Source: JACVRW01 sp963812415 (GTDB taxonomy: Bacteria; Actinomycetota; Thermoleophilia; Solirubrobacterales; Thermoleophilaceae). From it: DNA of 64,000 bases. Made by a program: the position numbers and the translations under genes. The stretch lies in NCBI GenBank assembly GCA_963812415.1, contig CAWEVH010000010.1, positions 31,132 through 95,131 of the forward strand. The letters are read 5' to 3'. The notes beneath the pieces are model-generated. The model was not told the origin of the DNA. It worked only from the letters and a program-made list of their open reading frames with translations, and ran no database searches. Shown piece after piece: positions 15,014-24,212 of this stretch. Numbering within the stretch: position 1 is the first letter of the stretch; each line of letters opens with the position of its first letter.

Positions 15014-15760
15014 ATGGACATGGGCACCACCGTCGCCGGGCGCAGCTCAGCGCTCGAGGCGGTCTTCAAGCCGGTGCAGCCTCCGACCACCTTCGAGGAG
15101 ACCGTGGAGAGGCTCGGCACCGCGATCCGGCTCGGGCTCCTGGCCCCCGGTAGCCAGCTGCCGCCGGAGCGCGACCTGGCGGACCAGCTCGCCATCTCCC
15201 GCTCCACGCTGCGCCAGGCGATCACGACGCTGGTCCAGAGCGGCCATCTCATCTCGGTGCGCGGTCGCGCGGGCGGCACCTTCGTCGCGGAGGAGCCCCC
15301 GCTCGGACAGGAGGCAGGTAAGCCGCTCGGGGAGAGTGCTCGCGCCGTGCTCGACTATCGCGTGGCGGTCGAGACGGGCGCCACGGTGCTGGCCGCGGAG
15401 CGTGCCGGCGACGACGACCTCGCCTATCTCGACACTCTCACCGCCGACATGGCGGACACGAGCGGGGCAACGTTCGAGGCCTACCGGCGCGCCGACGTGC
15501 GCTTTCACATCGGGCTGGCGGAGGCCTCGCACTCGCCGCGGCTCGTGACCGCGATGACGGAGGTCCAGGGCCAGATGAGCGACCTCATCCAGCGCATCGC
15601 CCACCCCGACGAGGTGCTCAGCCGCTCGAACGCCCAGCACCGCCGGCTCGTCGCGCTGGTGCGGCGCGGCGAGGTCGGGCCGGCGGTGAAGCTGATGCGC
15701 GAGCACTGCGAGGGGACCGAGCACATCCTCGCCGGGCTGATGCCGGACCCATCCGCCTGA
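15014..15760 (+). CDS. GntR/FadR-family transcriptional regulator
   Basis: 248 aa. The N-terminal winged helix is clear (FEETVERLGTAIRLGLLAPG, LPPERDLADQLAISRSTLRQ, then VRGRAGGTFV). It is followed by an all-helical FCD effector domain with the metal/ligand His-rich positions in RADVRFHIGLAEASHSPRL and NAQHRRLVALVRRGE. FCD regulators bind small carboxylates or amino acids through such sites. Start ATG 15014 is set by the leaderless promoter and by the usual FadR N-terminus; upstream in-frame codons run through the divergent gene. It converges on the dimethylglycine dehydrogenase-like gene and is the likely regulator of the amine-related genes to its right. Confidence 0.9.
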   Translation: MDMGTTVAGRSSALEAVFKPVQPPTTFEETVERLGTAIRLGLLAPGSQLPPERDLADQLAISRSTLRQAITTLVQSGHLISVRGRAGGTFVAEEPPLGQEAGKPLGESARAVLDYRVAVETGATVLAAERAGDDDLAYLDTLTADMADTSGATFEAYRRADVRFHIGLAEASHSPRLVTAMTEVQGQMSDLIQRIAHPDEVLSRSNAQHRRLVALVRRGEVGPAVKLMREHCEGTEHILAGLMPDPSA

Positions 15761-15806
15761 GCCTCGGCTCAGCGGACCGCGCCCGCTGACTGATCGTGCG
15801 CGGCGC

Positions 15807-18243
15807 TCACGGGGCCCTGATGCGCTCCCCCTCCGGGTCGAGCAGTGGTTCCGGGCTGACCTCGCCCGCCACCCAGCGCCCGAAGATCTCGACCGCCACC
15901 TCGGTTCCGGGCGTGGTCCGCTCTGGCGGGAGGTAGGCGTAGGCGATCGAGCGTCCGACCGTGTATCCAAAGCCTCCCGTGGTCACGCGTCCGGCGATCT
16001 CGTCGCCAACCCTCACGGGCTCGTTGCCGAGCGCCACGGAGCGCGGGTCCTCGAGCGTGAGGCAGCACAGCCGCACCCGGTCGCTGTCCTCCCGGGCGCG
16101 CACCAGCGCGTCGCGGCCGATAAAGCCGCCCTCCTTGTCGAGCTTCACCGCGAAGCCGAGCCCGCCCTCGTACGGCGTCTCGTCCGGGGTGATGTCCGCT
16201 CCCCAGACCCGGTAGCCCTTCTCGATCCGCAGCGAGTCGATCGCGCGATAGCCGCCGGCCACCATGTCGTGCTCGGCGCCCGCCTCCCAGAGGGTCCGCC
16301 AGAGCGTGAGCCCGTACTCGGTCGGGCAGTAGAGCTCCCAGCCGAGCTCGCCCACGTAGGTCACCCGCAGCGCGCGCACCGGCACGTGCCCCACCGTGAT
16401 CTCGCGCAGCGTCATATAGGGGAAGTTCTCGTTCGAGAGCGACTGCGGCGTGAGCGGCGCGAGCACGTCCCGGGCGCGCGGGCCCCAGACTCCGAAGCAG
16501 GCCCAGGCCGAGGTCACATCGTGCACCTGCACCGCGCCGTCGTCCGGCAGGTGCCGGCGGATCCACTCGCGGTCGTGGTTTCCGAAGGCCGTGCCGGTCA
16601 CGATCTGAAAGCGCTCCTCGTCGAGCCGTGCCACGGTGAAGTCGCACTCGATCCCGCCGCGGGCATTCAGCATCTGCGTATAGGTCACGCGGCCGTACTC
16701 GCGCGCCACCCGGTTGTCGCATAGCCGCTCCAGCAGCGCGGCGGCCCCGGGCCCCGTGATCTCGAGCTTGGCGAAGGAGGACTCGTCGAAGATCGCAACT
16801 CGCTCGCGGCAGGCGGCGTGCTCGGCCCCGATCGCGGGCGACCAGTGGCGCCCGGCCCAGCCGCGCGGGCGCAGCTCCTCGTCGCCCGCCGTGGCGTTCG
16901 ACTCGTACCAGTTCACCCGCTCCCAGCCCGACTTCTCGCCGAACGCCGCGTCGTGCTCGCGATGCCAGGGCGTGGCAGGGGAGGTCCGCAGCGGGCGGCC
17001 CGCCTCGCGCTCGTGCCATGGGTAGCGGATGTCGTAGTAGCTCTCGTACGTCTCGCGGACGCGGGCGAGTGTGTAGGAGGGCGATCGGTACTGGCGCCCG
17101 AAGCGCCTGATGTCCATGTGCCACAGGTCGAGCGAGGGCTCCCCCTCGGCGATCCACTCCGCCATGACCTTGCCGACGCCGCCCGCGCCGGCGAGTCCGT
17201 GCGCGCAGAAGCCCGCGGCCACGAACAGCCCGCGCACCTCGGTCTCGCCCAGGCAGAACTCGTTGTCGGGTGTGAAGGCCTCGGGGCCGTTGATCATCCG
17301 CGTCACCTGCACGTCCTCCATCGCGGGCACGCGCCGGCGCGAGTTCACCGCGATCTCCTCGAAGCGGTCCCAGTCGTCCTCGAGCAGCCGGCCGTTGAAG
17401 TCCTGCGGGATGCGCTCGAGGCGCTCCTCGCCGTCGGGCAGGAAGGCCGCGGCGCTCGGGCGCTCGTAGCCGCCCATCACCAGGCCGCCGCCGTCCTCGC
17501 GGAAGTAGATCGACAGGTCGGGGTCGCGCAGCGTGGGCAGCGGATTGGCCGGATCGTGGTCGCGGAAGGGCTGGGTCACGATGTACTCGTGCGACATCGG
17601 TTGGACTGGGATCCGCACGCCCGCCATCCGCCCGAGCTCGGCCGCGAACATGCCGCCCGCGATCACCACGACCTCGGTATCGAGGTCGCCGCGCTCGGTG
17701 CGGACGCGGGTCACGCGGCCGCGGTCGCTCTCGATCCCGGTCACGCGCGTGCTGGTGACGATCTCTACGCCGCCGCGCCGCGCGCCGTCGGCGAGCGCGA
17801 ACGTGAGCTGGGAGGGATCGAGGTAGCCGTCGGTGGGCAGCCAGGCCGCGCCCAACACGCCCTCGGTCGACATCAGCGGGAAGCGCTCCTTCGACTCCTC
17901 CGCCGAGATCAACTCGAGCGGCAGCCCGAACGTCTTGGCCCAGCCCGCCTGGCGCCGGAGCTCCTCCATCCGCTCCTCGCTCGAGGCGAGCCTGATCCCG
18001 CCGCACTCGGTCCAGCCCGGATCGAACTCCGACTCGGCGCCCAGCTTCCGGTAGAGCTCGACCGAGTACATCATCATCTTCGTCAGCGAGACCGAGCCGC
18101 GCAGCTGGCCCACCAGCCCGGCGGAGTGGAAGGTCGAGCCGGAGGTCAGCTGGTTGCGCTCGAGGAGGACCACGTTGCTCCCAACCGAGCTCGGCCAGGT
18201 GGTAGGCGATCGAGGTGCCACCCACGCCGCCACCGACGATCAC
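15807..18243 (-). pseudogene. Dimethylglycine/sarcosine dehydrogenase-like flavoprotein (DAO-GcvT), one extra base near 18181
   Basis: The body is intact over about 800 codons. DAO flavin domain markers are NVVLLERNQLTSGSTFHSAG, TPDNEFCLGETEVRGLFVAA and FCAHGLAGAGGVGKVMAEW. An FAO_M linker follows, then the GcvT tetrahydrofolate-binding domain (ERVAIFDESSFAKLEITGPG, GWELYCPTEYGLTLW) and the C-terminal beta domain. The dinucleotide motif VIVGGGVGGTSIAYHLAELG lies in another frame. One extra C in the CCC at 18180-18182 separates it. Restored, it is about 812 aa and would oxidatively demethylate a methylated glycine, passing one carbon to folate. No canonical start codon precedes VIVGGG (GTG 18243 is the first), so the N-terminus is uncertain. 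Downstream of the kinase-like gene in a minus-strand operon. Confidence 0.8.
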
Positions 18244-18278
18244 GCAGCGAGCCGCGCTCGGCAGCTCGCGGCGGGCAG

Positions 18279-19209
18279 CTATTGCCGCGCCTCCTCGAGC
18301 CAGGCGCGGAAGCGCTCGTCCGCCCTGATCTCGGCCAACCGTGTGAAGTGCTTGTCGGCGTAGCCCTCGAAGTCAAAGTCGAGCTCGGACACAGAGCTCT
18401 GGACCACGCCCCACATCGCCTCGCGGAGGTCCGACATGAAGCGGAAGAGCTTCAGCGCCGCCCTGCGGCGTGCCGTGGCGGGCTCGCCGAAGTAGGCCTC
18501 GAGCAGCCGTGACTCGTCGTCGTCGTCGAGTTCGTTGTTGACCGAGAAGTTGCCGAGGTCGAAGAAGCGGTCGCCCATGCCCGCGTACTCCCAGTCCACT
18601 ATCACGATGGTGCTGCCGTCCAACAGGAAGTTCGAGGCGAGCAGGTCGTTGTGGCAGGGCACCGGCGTGTGCTCGGGGTGACCATTCACGGCCTCGGCCA
18701 CCTGGCCTGCGCTCTCGAGTGCAGCCGCGAACTCCTGTGGCGGCTCCTTTCCGCGCTCGCGCGAGATCTTCGCGTACCCGTTCGCGATCTCGAACACGTG
18801 GAAGCTGGTAGGGAGCTCGAGACCGCTGTCGTGGAAGCGCCGCAGCCCGGCCGCGATCTGGGTGACCGCCTCGTCGCCGCCCAGCTCCTCAGCGATCATG
18901 GTACGGCCGCTGACGAAGCAGGTCACGAGGCATGGCGGCGCGTCGAGCATCGCCGCCACCTTCGGCGCCGAGGCCGAGCTCGGAGGCCCGGCGGGTGGCC
19001 ATCTGCTCGGCTTCGCGGTCGATTCCGAGCAGCTCGGTTTGCTTGCCCGGCAGCCGCACCACGTAGTCGGTACCGCCGAAGTTCACGCGGAAGTTGTGGT
19101 TGGTGATGCCGCCCTCGAGGATCGCGACACCACCCTCGCGCGGACCCAGGAGCGCCGCCAGCCGCCCGACCACGTCGGTCAGCTCGGGGATGGTCACCTC
19201 CTTGTGCAT
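18279..19209 (-). pseudogene. Choline-kinase/aminoglycoside-phosphotransferase-like kinase, one extra base near 18962
   Basis: Start ATG 19209. The N-lobe reads ILEGGITNHNFRVNFGGTDY and VVRLPGK (ATP-binding Lys). After ASELGLGAE the frame changes. Removing one base around 18959-18964 continues with VAAMLDAPPCLVTCFVSGRT. The catalytic loop HNDLLASNFLLDG and metal-binding VDWEYAGMGDRFFDLGNFSV are those of choline/ethanolamine kinases. Restored length is about 310 aa. Its position next to a dimethylglycine-type dehydrogenase and an amine permease suggests a choline- or ethanolamine-like substrate, which is inference only. The C-terminal lobe is complete to EEARQ. Whether the extra base is real or an error is open. 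Confidence 0.78.
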
Positions 19210-19219
19210 CGAGCGCAGG

Positions 19220-21022
19220 CTACGGCGCGGCCGCCTCGAGCGCGAGCGCGCCGAGCACCTCCTCCCACCACACGCGCTCGCTCTCGGGCACGCCGGCGCG
19301 CACGCGCCGCCGCACCCAGTCCCCGAGGGCCTGACGCGAGCCGAGCGCGAGCGTGGGCCCGGTGACCGCGTAGCGGCCGTCCTCGAGGAGCACGAGCGAG
19401 CCGGGGACGTCCCGGCGCGAGCGGAGCCGGTCGATCACAGCGAGCTCGCCCACCTTGTCGGGCCGGGCGGGGTCGCCGTCGTCGTCGGTCCAGGGCCTGA
19501 CGTGGAACACGAGCGTGCCGCCCACCAGCCGCGGCTTCGGCCTCGCCTCCGGGCCGATCGGACCGGAGTGCCAGCGCTCGAGCAGCTCGCGCACGTCGCG
19601 CGCGACCTCCTGGCGCACGAGCACGTGCAGGCGATCGCCCTCCTCGACCCTCGTCGAGCCGCGCGGCGGGATGGCCTCGTTGTCGCGCACGATCACGTTC
19701 ACGAGCGCCTCGCGCGGCAGCTCGAGCTCGCGCGTTCGCAGACCCACGATGGCGTCGCCGGGCTGGACCGGGTACTCGACCACCTCGGCGCCGAGCCGGC
19801 GCAGCGTGCCGGTCTCCGCCAGCGGGCTCGGCAGCAGCGGCTCGCTGGTCGTGACCCCCAGCCGGCGCGCCAGCGCCTCGAAGGTCGTGCCCTGGAGCAG
19901 CGTCGAGACGAGCACGGCGAAGAACACGATGTTGAGGAACTCGAGGCCGAGCCGGTCGAGACCGGCGTTGATCGGGAAGATCGCGAGCACGATCGGGACG
20001 GCGCCGCGCAGGCCCGCCCAGCCGAGCACGACCTTCTCCTTCACCGAGAAGGCCTCGAATGCGAGCGCGACGAAGGTGGCGAGCGGGCGGGCGACGAACA
20101 CGACCACGAGCGCGAGCACGGTGCCCTTGAGGGCGACGTCCACGAGGTCGTTCGGGAAGATCAGCAGGCCGAGCGCGAGGAACATGGTGAGCTGGGCCAC
20201 CCAGGCGAGCCCGACGTGGAAGCTCGTGATGGTCTGCTTGGCCGGGATGTTGGCGCTGCCGAGCAGGAGCCCCACGAGGTAGACGGCGAGGAAGCCGGAG
20301 CCGTCGATGCTCGCCGCGGCGCCGTAGGCGATCGCGCCGCCGGCGAGCGACGCGACGGGGTAGAGGCCGGGCGTGTCCAGGTGCGCTCGCTTGAAGCCCT
20401 CGCTCGTGAGCCAGCCCACCGCGATGCCAACGACGGCGCCGATGCCGAGCTGCTTCACGAACAGCCAGAGCATGTCGGGAACGCCGTAGTCCGGCAGCTG
20501 GATCCATTCGATGAAGCCGAGCACGAGCAGCACGGCGACCGGGTCGTTGAAGCCCGCCTCGCCCTCGAGGGTGTGCCCGAGACGCCGGTCCAGGGATGAG
20601 CTGCGTAGGAGCGCGAAGATCGCCGCGCCGTCGGTGGAGGCGATGATCGAGCCGAGCAGCAGGCCCTCGAGCAGGGAGAGGTCGAACAGGAGCATCGCGA
20701 CGACGCCGGCGATCCCCGCCGTGACCATCGTGCCGAGGAGCGCGAGGCTGAGCGCCGGGCGCAGCACGGGCCGGATCTCCCGGAAGCCCGCGGTCAGGCC
20801 GCCCTCGAACAGGATCAGCGCGAGCGAGATCACGCCGATCAGCTCGGCCAGGTGGTAGTCGTCGAACGGCAGCCAGCCGAGCACGTCGGACCCGACCAGC
20901 ATCCCCAGGCCGAGGAAGAGCAGCAGTCCCGGCAGCCGCACGCGGCCCGCCATGAGAGAGGCGAGCAGGCCGGCCGCGAGCATCAGGCCGGCGACGAGGA
21001 TGAACTGCTCGTCGCTCACGGA
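19220..21022 (-). CDS. K+/H+ (monovalent cation/proton) antiporter, NhaP2/CvrA type
   Basis: 600 aa. About twelve membrane helices of the CPA1 fold begin at FILVAGLMLAAGLLASLMAG. Transport-site residues are recognisable in LALILFEGGLTAGF, SIIASTDGAAIFALL and LEGEAGFNDPVAVLLV (the Asn-Asp pair), plus WAGLRGAVPIVLAIFP. A cytosolic TrkA-C (RCK-C) domain follows (EVVEYPVQPGDAIVGLRTRE), then a CorC/HlyC-like C-terminal extension, as in NhaP2. It exports K+ or another cation in exchange for H+. Start GTG 21022 is preferred, six codons inside the longest frame, because a CATGCT box lies 6 nt upstream. Ten bases separate its stop from the kinase-like gene. Confidence 0.9.
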   Translation of the reverse strand, partial: SVSDEQFILVAGLMLAAGLLASLMAGRVRLPGLLLFLGLGMLVGSDVLGWLPFDDYHLAELIGVISLALILFEGGLTAGFREIRPVLRPALSLALLGTMVTAGIAGVVAMLLFDLSLLEGLLLGSIIASTDGAAIFALLRSSSLDRRLGHTLEGEAGFNDPVAVLLVLGFIEWIQLPDYGVPDMLWLFVKQLGIGAVVGIAVGWLTSEGFKRAHLDTPGLYPVASLAGGAIAYGAAASIDGSGFLAVYLVGLLLGSANIPAKQTITSFHVGLAWVAQLTMFLALGLLIFPNDLVDVALKGTVLALVVVFVARPLATFVALAFEAFSVKEKVVLGWAGLRGAVPIVLAIFPINAGLDRLGLEFLNIVFFAVLVSTLLQGTTFEALARRLGVTTSEPLLPSPLAETGTLRRLGAEVVEYPVQPGDAIVGLRTRELELPREALVNVIVRDNEAIPPRGSTRVEEGDRLHVLVRQEVARDVRELLERWHSGPIGPEARPKPRLVGGTLVFHVRPWTDDDGDPARPDKVGELAVIDRLRSRRDVPGSLVLLEDGRYAVTGPTLALGSRQALGDWVRRRVRAGVPESERVWWEEVLGALALEAAAP

Positions 21023-21061
21023 GCCAGCATGTTCCCGCACGCGGGCGTGCGGCGGGGCTGA

Positions 21062-22525
21062 CTAGAGCTCGGCGGCCCGCTCGACGAAGCCGCGCCAGGC
21101 CGCGTGCTGCTCGGCGCGCCAGGCCGCGTCGCGCCGCGGCTCCACCCGCTCGCCGACCGGCACGCGCTCGGCGATCTCGGAGATCGATCCCCAGACCCCG
21201 CCGCCAACGGCTCCGAGCGCGGCGGCGCCCGCGGCGGTGGCGTCGACGGCGCCGCGCTGGACCGGCACGCCCGCGGCGTCGGCCTGGAGCTGGAGCAGCA
21301 GCGGGTCGCGGGTGAGCCCGCCGTCCACGCGAAGGACGTCGATCGGGCCGTGCTCGGCCATCGCCGCCAGCACGTCCGCCACCCGCCAGGCGATCGCCTC
21401 GAGCGCGGCGCGCGCCACGTGCGCGGGCCGGCTGCCGGCGGTGAGTCCGGCGATCACCCCGCGCGCTCCCGGGCGCCACCAGGGTGCCGCCAGGCCGGCG
21501 AGCGCGGGCAGCACCCGCACGCCGCCGGCGTCCTCGACGGACGCCGCGGCGGCCGCGAGCTCGGGCGCGTTCGCCGCCAGGCCGAGGTCCCCGGAGAGCC
21601 AGTCGACGAGCGCGCCGGCCGTGAACACGCCGCCGTCGAGGCCGTACTCCACGCGTCCGTCGATCCGCCAGGCCACGATCGGCAGCAGTCCGGAGTCGCC
21701 GGGCTGCGGGCGGCTGTCGCCCACGTGCGCGAGCACGAACACGCCCGTGCCGTAGGTGGCCTTGACAAGTCCCTGCTCGACGCAGCCCGCCCCGGCGAGC
21801 GCCGCCTGCTGGTCGACCACCCGCGCGCGCAGGGGCAGGTCGGCGCCCCAATCCGGATGGCGCAGCGAGCCGAGCTCGCCGGCGCTGTCCATCAGCTCGG
21901 GGAGCGCCGCGCGCGGCACGCCGAAGGCGTGGAGCAGCTCGTCGTCCCAGTCGGGCTCGCCCGGCCTGGCGAGCTGCGTGCGGGCGGCGGTCGAGAGGTC
22001 GGTGGCGAAGCCCGCGCCGAGCAGGTCGCAGAGCCACGAGTCGACGGTGCCGAGCCGGGCCGTGCCGGCCTCCACGGCGCCGGCCACGCGCTCGTCGTTG
22101 CGCAGCAGCCAGGCCAGCTTGCCGGCCGAGAAGTAGGGGTCGAGCGGCATGCCGCTGCGCTCGCGCACGAGGTCCGCGCCGCCCTCCGACTCGAGCGCGT
22201 CGAGCACCTCCTGCGAGCGCTTGTCCTGCCAGGTCACGATCGGCGTGAGGGGCTCGCCGCTCTCGGCGTCCCAGGCGAGCACCGACTCGCCCTGGTGGTC
22301 GAGGCCGCAGGCGACCACCTCGCCGTCGGCGTCGCGCAGCAGCTCGGCCACCGCGTCGACCACCGCCACCATCACCGCCTCGGGGTCCTGCTCGACCCAA
22401 CCGGGGCGCGGGTGAGTCAGCGGCTTCTCGCGGCGCGCCTCGGCGACCGGGCGCAGATCGGTGTCGTACAGCACCGCCTTGACGGCCGACGTGCCCTCGT
22501 CGATTCCCAGCAGCAGGTCATTCAC
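21062..22525 (-). CDS. FGGY-family carbohydrate kinase
   Basis: 487 aa from GTG 22525, with GGAG 7 nt upstream. Both actin-fold lobes are present: LLLGIDEGTSAVKAVLYDTD (phosphate 1), GLDHQGESVLAWD, TPIVTWQDKRSQEVLD (as in glycerol and xylulose kinases), KATYGTGVFVLAHVG (phosphate 2) and DVLRVDGGLTRDPLLLQLQA (adenosine motif). It phosphorylates a polyol or sugar in the cytosol. GlpK-like features (WQDKRS, YGTG) suggest glycerol or a related polyol, but sugar-specific residues were not resolved. First gene of the minus-strand run kinase, antiporter, choline-kinase-like, dehydrogenase. Divergent from the permease. Confidence 0.87.
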   Translation of the reverse strand: MNDLLLGIDEGTSAVKAVLYDTDLRPVAEARREKPLTHPRPGWVEQDPEAVMVAVVDAVAELLRDADGEVVACGLDHQGESVLAWDAESGEPLTPIVTWQDKRSQEVLDALESEGGADLVRERSGMPLDPYFSAGKLAWLLRNDERVAGAVEAGTARLGTVDSWLCDLLGAGFATDLSTAARTQLARPGEPDWDDELLHAFGVPRAALPELMDSAGELGSLRHPDWGADLPLRARVVDQQAALAGAGCVEQGLVKATYGTGVFVLAHVGDSRPQPGDSGLLPIVAWRIDGRVEYGLDGGVFTAGALVDWLSGDLGLAANAPELAAAAASVEDAGGVRVLPALAGLAAPWWRPGARGVIAGLTAGSRPAHVARAALEAIAWRVADVLAAMAEHGPIDVLRVDGGLTRDPLLLQLQADAAGVPVQRGAVDATAAGAAALGAVGGGVWGSISEIAERVPVGERVEPRRDAAWRAEQHAAWRGFVERAAEL

Positions 22526-22528
22526 GTA

Positions 22529-22557
22529 TTGACTCCGTCCCAAGGCCGGGATAACGT
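22529..22557 (+). promoter_or_regulatory. Sigma70-type promoter TTGACT-17-TAACGT for the permease operon
   Basis: -35 TTGACT at 22529-22534, spacer of 17, -10 TAACGT at 22552-22557. It drives the plus-strand permease 66 bp downstream, which has its own Shine-Dalgarno (GGAAGAGAGG). The -35 lies 4 bp from the divergent kinase start. Confidence 0.6.
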
Positions 22558-22622
22558 CGCGCCGTCGGGCATAGGTCGGATGATCGCACCATTCGGTGTA
22601 GGCCAGGAAGAGAGGTTGCGCC

Positions 22623-24212
22623 GTGGCGACGACGGATCCCACCGAGGGCTCCCAGGGCGTTTCGAGGAGCGAGGACGAGCAGCGCCTTCACGAGCTCGGC
22701 TACAAGCAGGAGCTCTCGCGCGCCTGGTCCGGGTTCACGAACTTCGCGATCTCGTTCACGATCATCTCGGTCCTCGCCGGGACGTTCACCGCCTTCCCGT
22801 TCGCATGGCAGAACGGCGGGCCGATCGCGGCGTCGATCGGCTGGCCGGTGCTGTGCGCGTTCGTGCTGATGGTGGCCTTCTCGATGGCCGAGCTCACGTC
22901 GCGGTACCCCACGGCCGGTGGTCCCTACTGGTGGGCCCACGACCTCGGCGGCAAGGGCTGGAGCTGGATGACCGGCTGGTTCAACATCGTCGGCCTCGTC
23001 GGGATCGTCGCCTCGGTGGGCTACGGCGCGGCGCTGTTCCTGAACGCGCTGCTGGGCCTCTACGGGCTGAACATCCTCGGGGTGAACTTCGGCGACGACG
23101 TCCACATCCTCGGCGAGACCTGGCTCCTCTTCTTCCTGATCATCGTCCTCTACACCGTGATCAACATCTTCGCCGACCGCGGGCTGGCGCTGATGAACAA
23201 CATCTCCGTGGGATGGCACATCTTCGGCGTCGCGGTGATCCTCGGGGTCCTGATCATCGTCCCCGACGACCACCAGAGCGTGAGCTTCGTCTTCAGTGAG
23301 CGGATCAACAACTCCGGCTTGCACGACGGCTCCACGAGCAGCTTCGGCTTCTGGCTGCTGGTGCTGCCCATCGGCTTCCTGCTCGCCATGTACACGCAGA
23401 CGGGTTACGACGCCTCGGCTCATACCGCCGAGGAGACTCGCGGCGCGGCGATCACCGCCGCCCAGGGCGTGTGGCGCTCGGTCTTCTTCTCGGCGCTGAT
23501 CGGCTGGTTCGTGCTGCTCGGCTTCCTGTTCGCGGCCAGCGACGTGGATGCCGTGAACGAGGGCGCCGGCACCGTCTTCGCGATCTTCGAGAGCTCGCTC
23601 GACCCGTGGGCGGCGAAGCTCGTGATCCTGATCGCGACCATCGGTCAGCTGTTCTGCGGCGCGGCGGGGCTCACCAGCGCCTCCCGGACGTGGTACGCGT
23701 TCTCGCGTGATCGCGGCATGCCGGGCTGGGCGATCTTCCGCCGCGTCAATCGCGACAGGGTGCCCTTCAACGCGGTCATCGCGGTGTCGTTCTTCTCGCT
23801 CGTGATCGCGATTCCCGCGCTGTTCGGCGAGAACGACTACCCGTTCGCGTTCTTCGCGCTCACCGGGATCTGCACGGTCGGCCTCTACCTCGCCTACATC
23901 ATTCCCGTCTATCTGCGGCTGAGGAGGGGCGACGCCTTCGAGCCGGGCCCGTGGAACCTGGGTAAGCGCTACAAGGTCGTGAACATCCTGGCCATCATCT
24001 TCGTGGTGCTGGTGGTGTACAGCCTCAACCTTCCGTACACGCCGACGGGCTTGCCCTGGAACGACGGCTTCGAGGTGAGCGTCGTCAACTACACGCCCCT
24101 CGCGATCGTGCTTCCGCTCATCTTCGGCATCTGGTACCTGATCTCCGCCAAGAACCGCTACCAGGGTCCGGTGCGCACGCTCGAGGAAGACGAGGTCACG
24201 GCCGGCCTGTGA
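22623..24212 (+). CDS. APC-superfamily amino acid/amine permease
   Basis: 529 aa, GTG start with a purine-rich ribosome site 7 nt before. The N-terminus LGYKQELSRAWSGFTNFAIS and ISFTIISVLAG are characteristic of the amino acid-choline transporter (ACT/BAT) branch. About twelve helices follow, including the consensus FSMAELTSRYPTAGGPYWWA, SAHTAEETRGAAITAAQGVW and TSASRTWYAFSRDRGMPGW. It imports a cationic or neutral amine such as GABA, choline, ethanolamine or a polyamine. It is the first gene of a tight operon: its stop overlaps the GTG of the glutamine-synthetase-like gene, which overlaps the next in turn. The context suggests its cargo is gamma-glutamylated after entry. Confidence 0.88.
   Translation: MATTDPTEGSQGVSRSEDEQRLHELGYKQELSRAWSGFTNFAISFTIISVLAGTFTAFPFAWQNGGPIAASIGWPVLCAFVLMVAFSMAELTSRYPTAGGPYWWAHDLGGKGWSWMTGWFNIVGLVGIVASVGYGAALFLNALLGLYGLNILGVNFGDDVHILGETWLLFFLIIVLYTVINIFADRGLALMNNISVGWHIFGVAVILGVLIIVPDDHQSVSFVFSERINNSGLHDGSTSSFGFWLLVLPIGFLLAMYTQTGYDASAHTAEETRGAAITAAQGVWRSVFFSALIGWFVLLGFLFAASDVDAVNEGAGTVFAIFESSLDPWAAKLVILIATIGQLFCGAAGLTSASRTWYAFSRDRGMPGWAIFRRVNRDRVPFNAVIAVSFFSLVIAIPALFGENDYPFAFFALTGICTVGLYLAYIIPVYLRLRRGDAFEPGPWNLGKRYKVVNILAIIFVVLVVYSLNLPYTPTGLPWNDGFEVSVVNYTPLAIVLPLIFGIWYLISAKNRYQGPVRTLEEDEVTAGL

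Noticed and set aside
19194..22400. Very long antisense open frame (over 1,000 codons) opposite the antiporter and kinase genes
   Set aside because: Composition is Arg/Ala/Gly-rich with no domain signal. It is a shadow of two well-supported genes on the same strand in another frame, a known effect of third-position GC bias.
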